DNA of 36,659 nucleotides from Rubrivivax sp. (GCA_027485165.1 JAIXRN010000004.1:1-36659), one strand, 5' to 3'; counted from the first letter of the stretch, positions 1-8,264 are shown. Numbers and translations: made by a program. The notes: a model not told the origin generated them from the sequence alone.

Positions 1-2509
1 AGTTCATCGCGTTCAGGTCGGCGGTTTCCAGGGCGGCCACGTCGGCCGTTTCCATGGCACGCAGCTGCGCCGTGGTCAGTGCAGCCGCCTGCGCCGTGGT
101 GATGGCGGTGATGTCAGCGGTGTCCATGCCGGCGATCTGCGCCGTGGTCAGCGCGCGGATCTGCGCGCTGGACAGCGCCACCAGGTCGTTCGATTCCAGC
201 GCGGCCACTTGCGCCGTCGTCAGGTTGGCCAGCTGGGCGGTGCCCAGGGCTGCGAACTGCGCCGTGGTGAGCGAATTCAGGTCGCTGGTGCTCAGCGCGC
301 TGATCTGGTTGGACGCCAGTGCCGACACCAGGGTCGTGCCCAGCGTCGACAGTTGCGTGGTCGTCAGCGCGTCGATCTGCTGCGACGAGAAGCCGCGGAT
401 CTGCGACGAGTTCATCGCGTTCAGGTCGGCGGTTTCCAGGGCGGCCACGTCGGCCGTTTCCATGGCGCGCAGCTGAACGGTGGTCAATGCGGCGGCCTGC
501 GCGGTGGTCAGCGCGGTGATGTCAGCGGTGTCCACGCCCCCGATCTGTGCGGTCGTCAGTGCGCGGATCTGGGCACTGGACAGCGCCACCAGGTCGTTCG
601 ACTCCACGGCTGCAACCTGGGTCGTGGTGAGGCTGGCGATCTGGGCCGTGCCCAGGGCTGCGAACTGTGCGGTGGTCAGCGAGTTCAGGTCGCTGGTGCT
701 CAGGGCCGTGAGCTGGTTCGACGCGAGGGCGCCCACCAAGGTGGTGCTCAGCGTGGACAGTTGCGCCGTGGTGAGTGCATCGATCTGCTGCGACGAGAAG
801 CCACGGATCTGCGCCGAGTTCATGGCGTTCAGGTCGGCGGTTTCCAGGGCGGCTACGTCGGCCGTTTCCATCGCGCGCAACTGAACCGTGGTCAGGGCCG
901 CGGCCTGCGCCGTGGTCAGCGCCGTGATGTCAGCCGTGTCCATGGCCGCGATCTGCGCCGTGGTCAGCGCGCGGATCTGCGCGCTGGACAGCGCCACCAG
1001 GTCGTTCGATTCCAGCGCGGCCACCTGCGCCGTCGTCAGGCTGGCCAGCTGGGCGGTGCCCAGAGCTGCGAACTGCGCTGTGGTGAGCGAGTTCAGGTCG
1101 CTGGTGCTGAGCGCACTGATCTGGTTGGACGCCAGCGCCGACACCAGGGCCGTGCCCAGCGTGGACAGTTGCGCCGTGGTGAGCGCGTCGATCTGCTGTG
1201 ACGAGAAGGCGCGGATCTGCAAGGAGTTCAGCGCATTCAGGTCGGCTGTTTCCATCGCGGCGACGTCCGCCGTCTCGATGGCCCGCAGCTGCATCGTGGT
1301 CAGCGCAGCGGCTTGCGCGGTGGTCAGCGCGGTGATGTCGGCCGTGTCCACACCCCCGATCTGTGCGGTCGTCAGCGCGCGGATCTGGGCACTGGACAGC
1401 GCCACCAGGTCGTTCGATTCCAGCGCCGCCACCTGTGCGGTGGTGAGGCTGGCGATCTGGGCCGTGCCCAGGGCTGCGAACTGTGCAGAGGTCAGCGAAT
1501 TCAGGTCGCTGGTGCTCAGGGCAGTGAGCTGGTTCGACGACAGGGCGCCGACCAGGGCTGTGCCCAGCGTTGACAACTGGGTGGTCGTCAGGGCGTCGAT
1601 CTGCTGCGACGAGAGGCCGCGAATCTGCGCCGAGTTCATGGCGTTCAGGTCGGCGGTTTCCAGGGCGGCCACGTCGGCCGTTTCCATGGCACGCAGCTGA
1701 ACGGTGGTCAGTGCAGCCGCTTGCGCGGTGGTCAGCGCGGTGATGTCAGCCGTGTCCAAGGCTGCGATCTGCGCCGTGGTCAGTGCGCGAATCTGCGCGC
1801 TGGACAGCGCCACCAGGTCGTTCGATTCCAGCGCGGCCACTTGCGCTGTCGTCAGGCTGGCGATCTGGGCCGTGCCCAGGGCAGCGAACTGCGCGGTCGT
1901 GAGCGAGTTCAGGTCGCTGGTGCTCAGCGCGCTGATCTGGTTGGACGCCAGTGCCGACACCAGAGTCGTGCCCAGCGTCGACAGCTGCGTGGTCGTCAGC
2001 GCGTCGATCTGCTGCGAAGAGAAGCCGCGGATCTGCGCCGAGTTCATGGCGTTCAGGTCGGCGGTTTCCAGGGCGGCCACGTCGGCCGTTTCCATGGCGC
2101 GCAGCTGAACGGTGGTCAGTGCAGCGGCCTGCGCGGTGGTCAGCGCCGTGATGTCGGCCGTGTCCATGGCCGCGATCTGCGCCGTGGTCAGCGCGCGGAT
2201 CTGCGCGCTGGACAGCGCCACCAGGTCGTTCGATTCCAGCGCGGCCACCTGGGCCGTCGTCAGGCTGGCCAGCTGGGCGGTGCCCAGAGCTGCGAACTGT
2301 GCCGTGGTGAGCGAATTCAGGTCGCTGGTGGTGAGCGAACTGATCTGGTTGCTTCCCAGCGCCGACACCAGGGCCGTGCCCAGCGTCGACAGCTGCGCTG
2401 TCGTCAGCGCATCGATCTGTTGGGTCGACAGGGAACGCAGCTGGTTCGAGCCCAGCGCGTTCAGGTCGTTGGTTTCCAGGGCGGCGACGTCAGCCGTTTC
2501 CAGCGCGCG
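1..2509 (-). repeat. 408-bp tandem higher-order repeat inside the octapeptide gene
   Basis: The same landmark (CATGGC or a one-base variant, just before GCAGCTG) recurs at 53, 461, 869, 1277, 1685, 2093 and 2501, each exactly 408 bases apart. One unit encodes 136 residues, or seventeen octapeptides. The copies are nearly identical in DNA, and the gene-proximal copy (about 2102-2509) is the most diverged. Copies alternate between two subtypes: those at about 480-887 and 1296-1703 share a GGVDTADI/NQLTAL signature, while the others carry A[AG][ML]DTADI/NQIS[AS]L. This points to duplication of 816-bp dimers. The array continues past the left edge. Confidence 0.9.
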
Positions 2510-3076
2510 CAGCTGCACCGTGGTCAGCGCGGCGGCCTGTGCCGTGGTCAGTGCCACGACATCAGAGGTGTCCAAGGACACCACCTGGGCGGTGGTGATA
2601 CGGCCGATCTGTGCCGTCGTCAGCGCAGCCAGCTGCGTCGTCGTCAGCGCGGTGAACTGCGCGGTGGCGAGCGACGCCACCTGCTGGGTGGTCAAGGCGG
2701 CGATGTCGCTGCTGCCGACCGCCACCAGGTCTGCCGAGCTCATCGCGCCCAGCTGAGCGGTCGTCAGGGCGGCCATCTGGCTGGTGGTCAGGGCCGATAT
2801 CTGGCTGGTGTCCAGTGCCACGATACCAGCGGTGGACAGCGCTCGCACCTGCTGCGTGTTCAGGGCGGCCAGGTCGGCGGTCTCGAAGCCGAGCATGGCG
2901 CTGGTGGTCAGGGCCCCCAGGCCAGCCGTGGTGATGGCCCCGATCTGGCTGGTCGTCAGCACAGCCAGCTGGGCAGAGCTGAAGCTTGCCCAGTCTTCGG
3001 TGGTGAGCGAGAAAATGTTCTCGGTGCTCAGATTCGCGATCTGAGACGTGCTCATGCTGCTGATGATGGAGGCCAC
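1..3076 (-). CDS. giant octapeptide-repeat protein, N-terminal part (runs off left edge)
   Basis: The minus frame is open from a GTG at 3076 to the window edge, 1025 codons with no stop. The GTG is preceded by a good ribosome binding site (AGAAGGA, 7 bases away); an in-frame ATG lies seven codons later at 3055. From residue 8 onward the protein is an unbroken series of about 127 octapeptides with consensus [LMFI]-x-[TS]-x-[QD]-[ILVF]-x-[ASG], for example LTTAQIAA, LDTADITA and LSSQQIDA. No insertion or deletion breaks the register. There are no cysteines, almost no aromatic residues and few charges. No signal peptide precedes the repeats, so any secretion signal would have to be C-terminal, outside the window. 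Repeats near the N-terminus are diverse, while those after about residue 190 belong to a 136-residue higher-order unit. The T-x-x-[QD] pattern resembles a helix-capping box, so a solenoid of short helices is possible (inference). Function is unknown; a structural, adhesive or surface role is only a guess. Confidence 0.85.
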   Translation of the reverse strand, partial: MASIISSMSTSQIANLSTENIFSLTTEDWASFSSAQLAVLTTSQIGAITTAGLGALTTSAMLGFETADLAALNTQQVRALSTAGIVALDTSQISALTTSQMAALTTAQLGAMSSADLVAVGSSDIAALTTQQVASLATAQFTALTTTQLAALTTAQIGRITTAQVVSLDTSDVVALTTAQAAALTTVQLRALETADVAALETNDLNALGSNQLRSLSTQQIDALTTAQLSTLGTALVSALGSNQISSLTTSDLNSLTTAQFAALGTAQLASLTTAQVAALESNDLVALSSAQIRALTTAQIAAMDTADITALTTAQAAALTTVQLRAMETADVAALETADLNAMNSAQIRGFSSQQIDALTTTQLSTLGTTLVSALASNQISALSTSDLNSLTTAQFAALGTAQIASLTTAQVAALESNDLVALSSAQIRALTTAQIAALDTADITALTTAQAAALTTVQLRAMETADVAALETADLNAMNSAQIRGLSSQQIDALTTTQLSTLGTALVGALSSNQLTALSTSDLNSLTSAQFAALGTAQIASLTTAQVAALESNDLVALSSAQIRALTTAQIGGVDTADITALTTAQAAALTTMQLRAIETADVAAMETADLNALNSLQIRAFSSQQIDALTTAQLSTLGTALVSALASNQISALSTSDLNSLTTAQFAALGTAQLASLTTAQVAALESNDLVALSSAQIRALTTAQIAAMDTADITALTTAQAAALTTVQLRAMETADVAALETADLNAMNSAQIRGFSSQQIDALTTAQLSTLSTTLVGALASNQLTALSTSDLNSLTTAQFAALGTAQIASLTTTQVAAVESNDLVALSSAQIRALTTAQIGGVDTADITALTTAQAAALTTVQLRAMETADVAALETADLNAMNSSQIRGFSSQQIDALTTTQLSTLGTTLVSALASNQISALSTSDLNSLTTAQFAALGTAQLANLTTAQVAALESNDLVALSSAQIRALTTAQIAGMDTADITAITTAQAAALTTAQLRAMETADVAALETADLNAMN

Positions 3077-3161
3077 TGTTCGATCCTTCTCGGCGTTGTG
3101 AGCCCCGCGCGGTGGGTAGGCCTGTGCCCTACCGTCCGCCCTGGGGGCTCCTATCGCCGGA

Positions 3162-3188
3162 ATATCGGTGGCCCTCGTCGCAACTTGA
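3162..3188 (-). promoter_or_regulatory. putative sigma-28 (FliA) promoter of the octapeptide-repeat gene
   Basis: Read on the minus strand the sequence is TCAAGTTG, then 11 bases, then ACCGATAT. The enterobacterial FliA consensus is TAAAGTTT-N11-GCCGATAA, so twelve of sixteen positions match with exact spacing. It lies about 85 bases upstream of the GTG start at 3076. A second site of the same design precedes the chemoreceptor gene at 15664-15690, which is the kind of gene FliA normally controls. No competing sigma-70 promoter was seen in this intergenic region. Confidence 0.6.
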
Positions 3189-3237
3189 GGGCGCTGGCGC
3201 GCTGGCGAGCCTGCCGTGACTTCTGCCACGGAAGCTA

Positions 3238-3257
3238 GCCCGGGTCAGCGCCCGGGC
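3238..3257 (-). terminator. possible terminator hairpin downstream of the BMP lipoprotein gene
   Basis: GCCCGGG and CCCGGGC form a 7-bp inverted repeat around a 6-base loop, about 60 bases past the stop of the gene ending at 3315. A GC-only palindrome (3275-3288) lies between them. There is no T tract, so intrinsic termination is uncertain. Confidence 0.3.
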
Positions 3258-3314
3258 CGGTTCGGCGGCCGTCGGCCCCCCGGGGGGCGCTCCAGTTTCT
3301 GGCGGGCCGCGGGG

Positions 3315-4475
3315 CTAGTTCCCCGCCGGCACCTTGCCTTCCACGCCCTTCACGTAGAACTTCACCCCGCCCAGGAACTTGTCGTCGGCCACCACGTCCT
3401 TGGCCAGCACTTCCTTGCCGTCCTGGCCCAGCATCGGGCCTTTCCAGATGCTGAAACTGCCGTCCTTGAGCCCGGCCTTGATGGTGTCGACCTTGGCCTT
3501 GATGTCGGCCGGCACCTTGTCGCTGACGCTGACGATGTCGATCGCGCCTTCCTTCACGCCCCACCAGACGGCGCCGCCGCCCTTCCAGCTGCCGTCCAGC
3601 GCTTCGCGCGTGGCCTGGATGTAGTACGGGGCCCAGTTGATGATGGCGCTGGCCAGGTGGGCTTCGGGCGCGTAGGCCGTCATGTCGCTGTCCCAGCCGA
3701 AGGCCAGCTTCTTGTTCTTGGCCGCGGTCTGCAGCACGGCCGAGCTGTCGGTGTTCTGGAACAGCACGTCGGCGCCCTGGTTGATCAGGCTTTGCGCGGC
3801 TTCGGTTTCCTTCGGCGGGTTGAACCACTCGTTGACCCAGACGACCTTGGTCTTGATCTTCGGGTTCACGCTTTGCGCGCCCAGGGTGAAGCTGTTGATG
3901 TTGCGGATGACCTCGGGGATGGGGATCGACCCCACCACGCCCAGCGTGTTGCTCTTGGTCATGGCGCCAGCGATCACGCCCGCCATGTACGCGCCTTCGT
4001 AGGTGCGGCTGTCGTAGGTACGCAGGTTCGCGGCCTGCTTGTAGCCGGTGGCGTGTTCGAACTTCACGTTCGGGCTGTCGGCCGCCACCTTCAGCATCGG
4101 TTCCATGTAACCGAAAGTGGTGCCGAAGATCAGCGTGTTGCCCTGGCCCACCAGGTCGCGGAAGACGCGTTCGGCGTCGGCGGCTTCAGGCACTTTCTCG
4201 ACGAAGCTGGTGACGACCTTGTCGCCGAATTCCTTGTCGATCGCCTTGCGCGCGTTGTCGTGCGCGAAGGTCCAGCCGCCGTCGCCCACCGGGCCGACGT
4301 AGGCGAAGGCGATCTTCAGCGGCTCAGGCTTGGGCGCCGCCGCGCTGGCCGGGGCGGCGGCCACGGGTGCGGCGGGTTCTTCCTTCTTGCCGCAGCCCAG
4401 CAGGGCGGCGCTGGCGGCCAGGGTGGCCCAGGCGGCGCCTTGCAGCAGGCAGCGTTTGGTGGGGTCTTGTCTCAT
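3315..4475 (-). CDS. BMP-family ABC transporter substrate-binding lipoprotein
   Basis: This 386-residue protein is the ligand-binding component of a BMP/PnrA-type ABC importer; characterised members bind nucleosides or purines. A signal sequence ends in a lipobox with L25-L26-G27 before lipidated C28, followed by an Ala/Pro-rich linker to about residue 50. The mature part starts KIAFAYVGPVGDGGW, the typical BMP opening (family strand plus G-D-x-G-[WF]), and continues with YEGAYMAGVIAG and GADVLFQNTD, which are usual for the family. The ATG has a GGAGAG site upstream. It is the last gene of a four-gene minus-strand operon with both permeases and the ATPase, 61 bases after the second permease. 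Purine specificity is inferred from the family and from the nearby guaD-xdhABC genes. Confidence 0.9.
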   Translation of the reverse strand: MRQDPTKRCLLQGAAWATLAASAALLGCGKKEEPAAPVAAAPASAAAPKPEPLKIAFAYVGPVGDGGWTFAHDNARKAIDKEFGDKVVTSFVEKVPEAADAERVFRDLVGQGNTLIFGTTFGYMEPMLKVAADSPNVKFEHATGYKQAANLRTYDSRTYEGAYMAGVIAGAMTKSNTLGVVGSIPIPEVIRNINSFTLGAQSVNPKIKTKVVWVNEWFNPPKETEAAQSLINQGADVLFQNTDSSAVLQTAAKNKKLAFGWDSDMTAYAPEAHLASAIINWAPYYIQATREALDGSWKGGGAVWWGVKEGAIDIVSVSDKVPADIKAKVDTIKAGLKDGSFSIWKGPMLGQDGKEVLAKDVVADDKFLGGVKFYVKGVEGKVPAGN

Positions 4476-4536
4476 GCTTGCTCTCTCCAGTGGGGTGTGT
4501 TGTGGGGATCTGGGGTGACTTGGATGGCGGTCGGTT

Positions 4537-5457
4537 TCAGCCGCTTGGCGTGAAGGGCTTGCCCAGAGACGCCGGCATGTTGGCCTTGATGAAGCCGGTG
4601 TTGCGCGAGATCAGCACCAGCACCACGATGGTGGCCAGGTAGGGCAGCATGCTCAGGAACTGGCTGGGCACGTCCACGCCCTGGCCCTGCAGGTGGAACT
4701 GCAGCATGGTCACGCCGCCGAACAGGTAGGCCCCCAGCAAGACCCGCGCCGGCCGCCAGGTGGCGAAGGTGGTCAGCGCCAGCGCGATCCAGCCCTTGCC
4801 GGCCACCATGCCTTCCACCCACAGCGGGGTGTAGACCACCGACAGGTAGCTACCCGCCAACCCGCACAGCGCGCCGCCGGCCAGCACCGCACCCAGCCGG
4901 ATGCGCTGCACCGGGTAGCCCAGGGCATGCGCCGATTCGGGTGATTCGCCCACCGCGCGCAGCACCAGCCCGGCCCGGCTGCGGTACAGGAACCAGACCA
5001 TCGCGGCCGTCAGGCCCATCGCTGCATAGACCATCGGGTGCTGGCGGAACAGCGCCGGGCCGAAGAAGGGCAGGTCGGCCAACCCCGGCACAGCGAACTG
5101 CGGCCGTTCGCCCAGTTTGCCCTGCACGTAATCCACGCCCACGAAGGCCGAGAAGCCCGCGCCAAACAGGCTGAGCGCCAGGCCGGTGGCGACCTGGTTG
5201 GTGCCCAGGTAGACCACCAGCAGGCCGAAGGCCCCGGCCATCAGCGCGCCCGCGGCTGCGCCGGCGGCGAAGGCGGCGGTGTCGCTGCCGGTGTGCACGC
5301 CGGTGGCGAAGCCGGCGATGGCAGCCACCAGCATCATGCCTTCGGCACCCAGGTTCACGATGCCGGCGCGTTCGTTCAACAGCAGGCCCAGCGCCGCGAT
5401 CGCCAGCACCGTGCCGGCGTTCAGCGTCGCCGCCAGCAGCAGGGCTAGGGCTTCCAT
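4537..5457 (-). CDS. ABC transporter permease, BMP/nucleoside type (second permease)
   Basis: This 306-residue inner-membrane permease of the BPD_transp_2 (LivH/RbsC-like) family resembles NupQ/YufQ in nucleoside importers. It opens with several hydrophobic helices, and residues near 30-45 read NERAGIVNLGAEGMM, the conserved N-[EI]-[RG]-x-G-x-x-N-x-G-x-E-G-x-M motif of these permeases. Around ten hydrophobic segments follow. It overlaps the 3' end of the preceding permease gene by 13 bases, so the two are translationally coupled and probably form a heterodimer. The C-terminus ends soon after the last helix. Confidence 0.9.
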   Translation of the reverse strand: MEALALLLAATLNAGTVLAIAALGLLLNERAGIVNLGAEGMMLVAAIAGFATGVHTGSDTAAFAAGAAAGALMAGAFGLLVVYLGTNQVATGLALSLFGAGFSAFVGVDYVQGKLGERPQFAVPGLADLPFFGPALFRQHPMVYAAMGLTAAMVWFLYRSRAGLVLRAVGESPESAHALGYPVQRIRLGAVLAGGALCGLAGSYLSVVYTPLWVEGMVAGKGWIALALTTFATWRPARVLLGAYLFGGVTMLQFHLQGQGVDVPSQFLSMLPYLATIVVLVLISRNTGFIKANMPASLGKPFTPSG

Positions 5458-6593
5458 GCGGGGGCCGCTGCCTTTCCGGGTGGGGTGGCGGGCGCTGGGT
5501 TGGGCAGCGAGGTGGCACCGCGGCGCTGCCAGCGCAGCCGATGGTTCACCAGCGTGTCGCAGGCCAGCAGGCTGAACAGCAGCAGGCCCTGGAACACCCC
5601 GGTCAGCGACTTTGGCAGCCCCATGCGCGACTGCGCCAGTTCACCACCGATGTAGAACATGCTCATCAAGACGCCCGACAGCACGATGCCCACGGGGTGC
5701 AGCCGCCCCACGTAAGCCACGATGATGGCCGCGAAGCCGTAGCCGGCCGGCACATACGGCGACAGCTGCCCCAGCGGCCCGGCCGCTTCCAGCGCGCCGG
5801 CCAGGCCCGCCATGCCGCCGGACACGGCGAGCGCCGTCCACAGCGCCGCACGTGAAGAAAACCCGGCATAGCGCGCCGCTGCCGGCGCCAGCCCGCCCAC
5901 CTGCAGCGCAAAGCCCCGCAGGCTGCGGAACAGGAAAAGCCAGAAGCCCGCCACCGCCACCAGCGCGATCAGGCTGCCGATGTGCGCGCGCAGCCCGTCC
6001 GCCAGGCGCGGAATGCGCGTCTCGGGCAGGAAGCTGATGGTCTGCGGAAAGTTGTAGCCCTTCGGGTCTTTCCAGGGGCCGTAGACCAGGTAGGACAGCA
6101 GCATTTCGGCCACGTACACCAGCATCAGGCTGACCAGGATCTCGTTGGCATTGAAGCGGTCGCGCAGCAGCGCCACGATCGCCGCCCAGGCCATGCCGCC
6201 CAGCACCCCCGCCAGCAGAATGACGGGCACGATGGCACGGCCCAGGTTGCCCAGCAGCGGCGTGCCCGTGCCGGCCTGCATGGCCACCCAGCCCGCGCAC
6301 AGTGCGCCGACGACGAACTGCCCTTCGGCACCGATGTTCCAGACGTTGGACCGAAAGCACACCGCCAGCCCGAGCGCGATCAGGATCAGCGGCGTGGCCT
6401 TGATCGACAGCTCCGACAGCGCATAGGCGTTCTTCACAGGCTCGACGAAGAACACCTGAAGCCCGCGCAGCGGGTCCTTGCCCAGCAACATGAACAGGCC
6501 CACGCCCACCGCCACGGTGATGGCCAGCGCCAGCAGCGGGCTGGCCAGGCTGAGCCAGCGCGAAGGGGCGGGGCGGGGTTCGAGCTTGAACAT
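5445..6593 (-). CDS. ABC transporter permease, BMP/nucleoside type (first permease)
   Basis: This 382-residue permease resembles NupP/YufP. The ATG at 6593 overlaps the ATPase stop in a TGATG junction, and the protein begins MFKLEPRP; upstream in-frame extension reads through the ATPase gene and is rejected. The first membrane helix is near residues 15-40. The conserved FRSNVWNIGAEGQFVVGAL segment, corresponding to the N-x-G-x-E-G motif, lies in the first third and is followed by about eight further hydrophobic segments. The C-terminal 30 residues are a polar Pro/Ala-rich tail. It forms an operon with its neighbours on both sides. Confidence 0.9.
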   Translation of the reverse strand: MFKLEPRPAPSRWLSLASPLLALAITVAVGVGLFMLLGKDPLRGLQVFFVEPVKNAYALSELSIKATPLILIALGLAVCFRSNVWNIGAEGQFVVGALCAGWVAMQAGTGTPLLGNLGRAIVPVILLAGVLGGMAWAAIVALLRDRFNANEILVSLMLVYVAEMLLSYLVYGPWKDPKGYNFPQTISFLPETRIPRLADGLRAHIGSLIALVAVAGFWLFLFRSLRGFALQVGGLAPAAARYAGFSSRAALWTALAVSGGMAGLAGALEAAGPLGQLSPYVPAGYGFAAIIVAYVGRLHPVGIVLSGVLMSMFYIGGELAQSRMGLPKSLTGVFQGLLLFSLLACDTLVNHRLRWQRRGATSLPNPAPATPPGKAAAPAWKP

Positions 6594-8155
6594 CAGCGGT
6601 GTTCGTGGCTTGCGGGGTGCACCTTTGGCGCAGCCGGTTCGGACAGGGCCGGCTGGCCATCCGCCGCCGGCCACAGGCCGCTCATCCACTGGCCGATCGT
6701 TTCGATGCCGGCCTGGGCCACCGGCAGTGCCGGCGATAGCCGGCCCTGGGCGATGACGACCAGCCGGTCGCTCAGCTGGAACAGCTCGTCCAGTTCCTCG
6801 CTCACCACCAGCAGGGCGCAGCCGGCGTCGCGCAGCGCCAGCAGTTCGCCGCGAATCTGCGTCGCCGCGCCCACGTCCACGCCCCAGGTGGGCTGGGCGA
6901 CGATGAGGAGCTTCGGCTGGGCGTCGATCTCGCGCCCGACGATGAACTTCTGCAGGTTGCCGCCCGACAGGCTGCGCGCCAGCGCGCCCGGCCCGCCAGC
7001 CTTCACGCGGAAGCGTTCGATCAGCCGCGCCGCCAGGGCCTGCGCGCGCGCCGGCTGCAGCCAGCCGTGGGCCGCTGCGGCGTCGGCCCGCGTCAGCAGC
7101 GTGTTCTGCGCCAGGCTCAGCGTGGGCACGGCGCCGCGGCCCAGGCGTTCTTCGGGCACGAAGTGCAGGCCCAGCGCGCGGCGCTGGCGCGGGCCGGCGC
7201 GGGCGATGTCCTGGCCCAGCAGCTGGATGCTGCCCGGCGCGGCGCGCGGGTCTTCACCCGACAGCGCGGCCAACAGTTCCTGCTGGCCATTGCCCGAAAC
7301 GCCGGCCACGCCCAGCACTTCGCCAGCGCAAAGCTCGAAGCTGATGCCCTGCAGGTCGGTGCCGAAGGGGTCTTGTCGCGGCAGGCTGAGCTGGCGGACG
7401 CTGAGCACGGGTGCACCCCGGGTGGCCGCACGCGGGCGCAGCGCCGGCGGGTCGGCGCCGATCATCAGCCGCGACAGGCTGGCATTGCTTTCCTCAGAAG
7501 GGTTCACCACGCCTGTCACGCGCCCGCTGCGCAGCACCGTGCAGCGGTGGCACAGCGCGCGGATCTCGTCGAGCTTGTGGCTGATGTACAGGATGCTGCA
7601 GCCGCCTTCGGCCAGCCGGCGTAGCGTGACGAAGAGCTTTTCCACGGCCTGCGGCGTGAGCACCGACGTGGGTTCGTCCAGGATCAGCAGCTGCGGCTGC
7701 GTCAGCAAGGCGCGCACGATTTCCACGCGCTGCTTTTCGCCCACGCTCAGCGTGTGCACGGGCCGCGCCGGGTCCAGGTCCAGGCCGTAGCTGGCGGCCA
7801 CGTCCACGATGCGGGACGTCAGCTGCTGCAGCGTGCCCGATCGGTCCAGGCCCAGCCAGATGTTTTCGGCCGCGGTCAGCGTGTCGAACAGCGAAAAGTG
7901 CTGATAGACCATGCTGATGCCCAGCGCCCGCGCCTGCGCCGGGCTGGCCACCCGCACGGGCTGGCCGTTGAAGCGCATCTCGCCGGCGTCGGCCTGCACA
8001 GCGCCGTAGATCACCTTCATCAGGCTGCTCTTGCCGGCGCCGTTTTCGCCCAGCACGGCGTGGATCTCGCCCGGCGCCACCTGCAGCGTTACGCCGTCCA
8101 CGGCGCGGACGGCGGGGTATTGCTTGGTGATGCCGGTCAGTTCCAGTCGCAGCAT
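6593..8155 (-). CDS. double ABC ATPase subunit of a BMP-type nucleoside/purine importer
   Basis: This 520-residue protein has two fused ABC domains, as in NupO/YufO and RbsA. The first has Walker A GENGAGKSS near residue 37, signature LSVGEKQRVEI and Walker B LLILDEPTS. The second has a degenerate Walker A (GVSGNGQQE, no Lys), signature LSGGNLQKF and a Walker B ending in QPTWGVD, which is normal for the family and implies one main hydrolysing site. The ATG at 8155 (MLRLELTGITKQYPAVRA) fits the family's usual start. A GTG at 8194 would extend it by 13 residues but lies inside a perfect palindrome and has no binding site. It is the first gene of the transporter operon. Confidence 0.9.
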   Translation of the reverse strand: MLRLELTGITKQYPAVRAVDGVTLQVAPGEIHAVLGENGAGKSSLMKVIYGAVQADAGEMRFNGQPVRVASPAQARALGISMVYQHFSLFDTLTAAENIWLGLDRSGTLQQLTSRIVDVAASYGLDLDPARPVHTLSVGEKQRVEIVRALLTQPQLLILDEPTSVLTPQAVEKLFVTLRRLAEGGCSILYISHKLDEIRALCHRCTVLRSGRVTGVVNPSEESNASLSRLMIGADPPALRPRAATRGAPVLSVRQLSLPRQDPFGTDLQGISFELCAGEVLGVAGVSGNGQQELLAALSGEDPRAAPGSIQLLGQDIARAGPRQRRALGLHFVPEERLGRGAVPTLSLAQNTLLTRADAAAAHGWLQPARAQALAARLIERFRVKAGGPGALARSLSGGNLQKFIVGREIDAQPKLLIVAQPTWGVDVGAATQIRGELLALRDAGCALLVVSEELDELFQLSDRLVVIAQGRLSPALPVAQAGIETIGQWMSGLWPAADGQPALSEPAAPKVHPASHEHR

Positions 8156-8190
8156 CGGTGCAGTATCAGGCCAAGCCAGCGCTGTGGCGG

Positions 8191-8224
8191 CCACCCCGCT
8201 GACGCCGCGGCGTCAGCGGGGTGG
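8191..8224. terminator. 34-bp perfect palindrome between porin and transporter operon, likely terminator
   Basis: CCACCCCGCTGACGCCG is followed directly by its exact reverse complement, giving a 34-base perfect palindrome. It lies 40 bases beyond the porin stop (8265) and 36 bases before the ATPase start (8155). It could fold into a long hairpin ending porin transcription. No T tract follows in the minus direction, so an operator or Rho-assisted role is also possible. Confidence 0.6.
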
Positions 8225-8264
8225 ACTGGCGCGGCAACACGCCTGGGGGCCAGCTTCAGAGGTT

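Noticed and set aside
1..2509. CRISPR array or satellite DNA
   Set aside because: The period is 408 bases with no unique spacers, and the unit is coding in a constant frame.
54..3238. Several long plus-strand open frames, including repeated M-x-S-A-A-A-C-A-V-V-type proteins
   Set aside because: They are antisense shadows of the minus-strand repeat gene. They change frame from copy to copy, are Cys/Val- or Arg/Gly-rich, and lack binding sites, whereas the minus frame is continuous with a regular protein pattern.
3275..3288. GCCCCCC/GGGGGGC palindrome as a terminator
   Set aside because: It has no loop or T tract, so a stable short hairpin is unlikely; it is reported only as context for the nearby hairpin.
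5982..7790. 602-codon plus-strand frame
   Set aside because: It is opposite the clearly assigned ATPase and permease genes and has an Arg/Gln/His-rich shadow composition.
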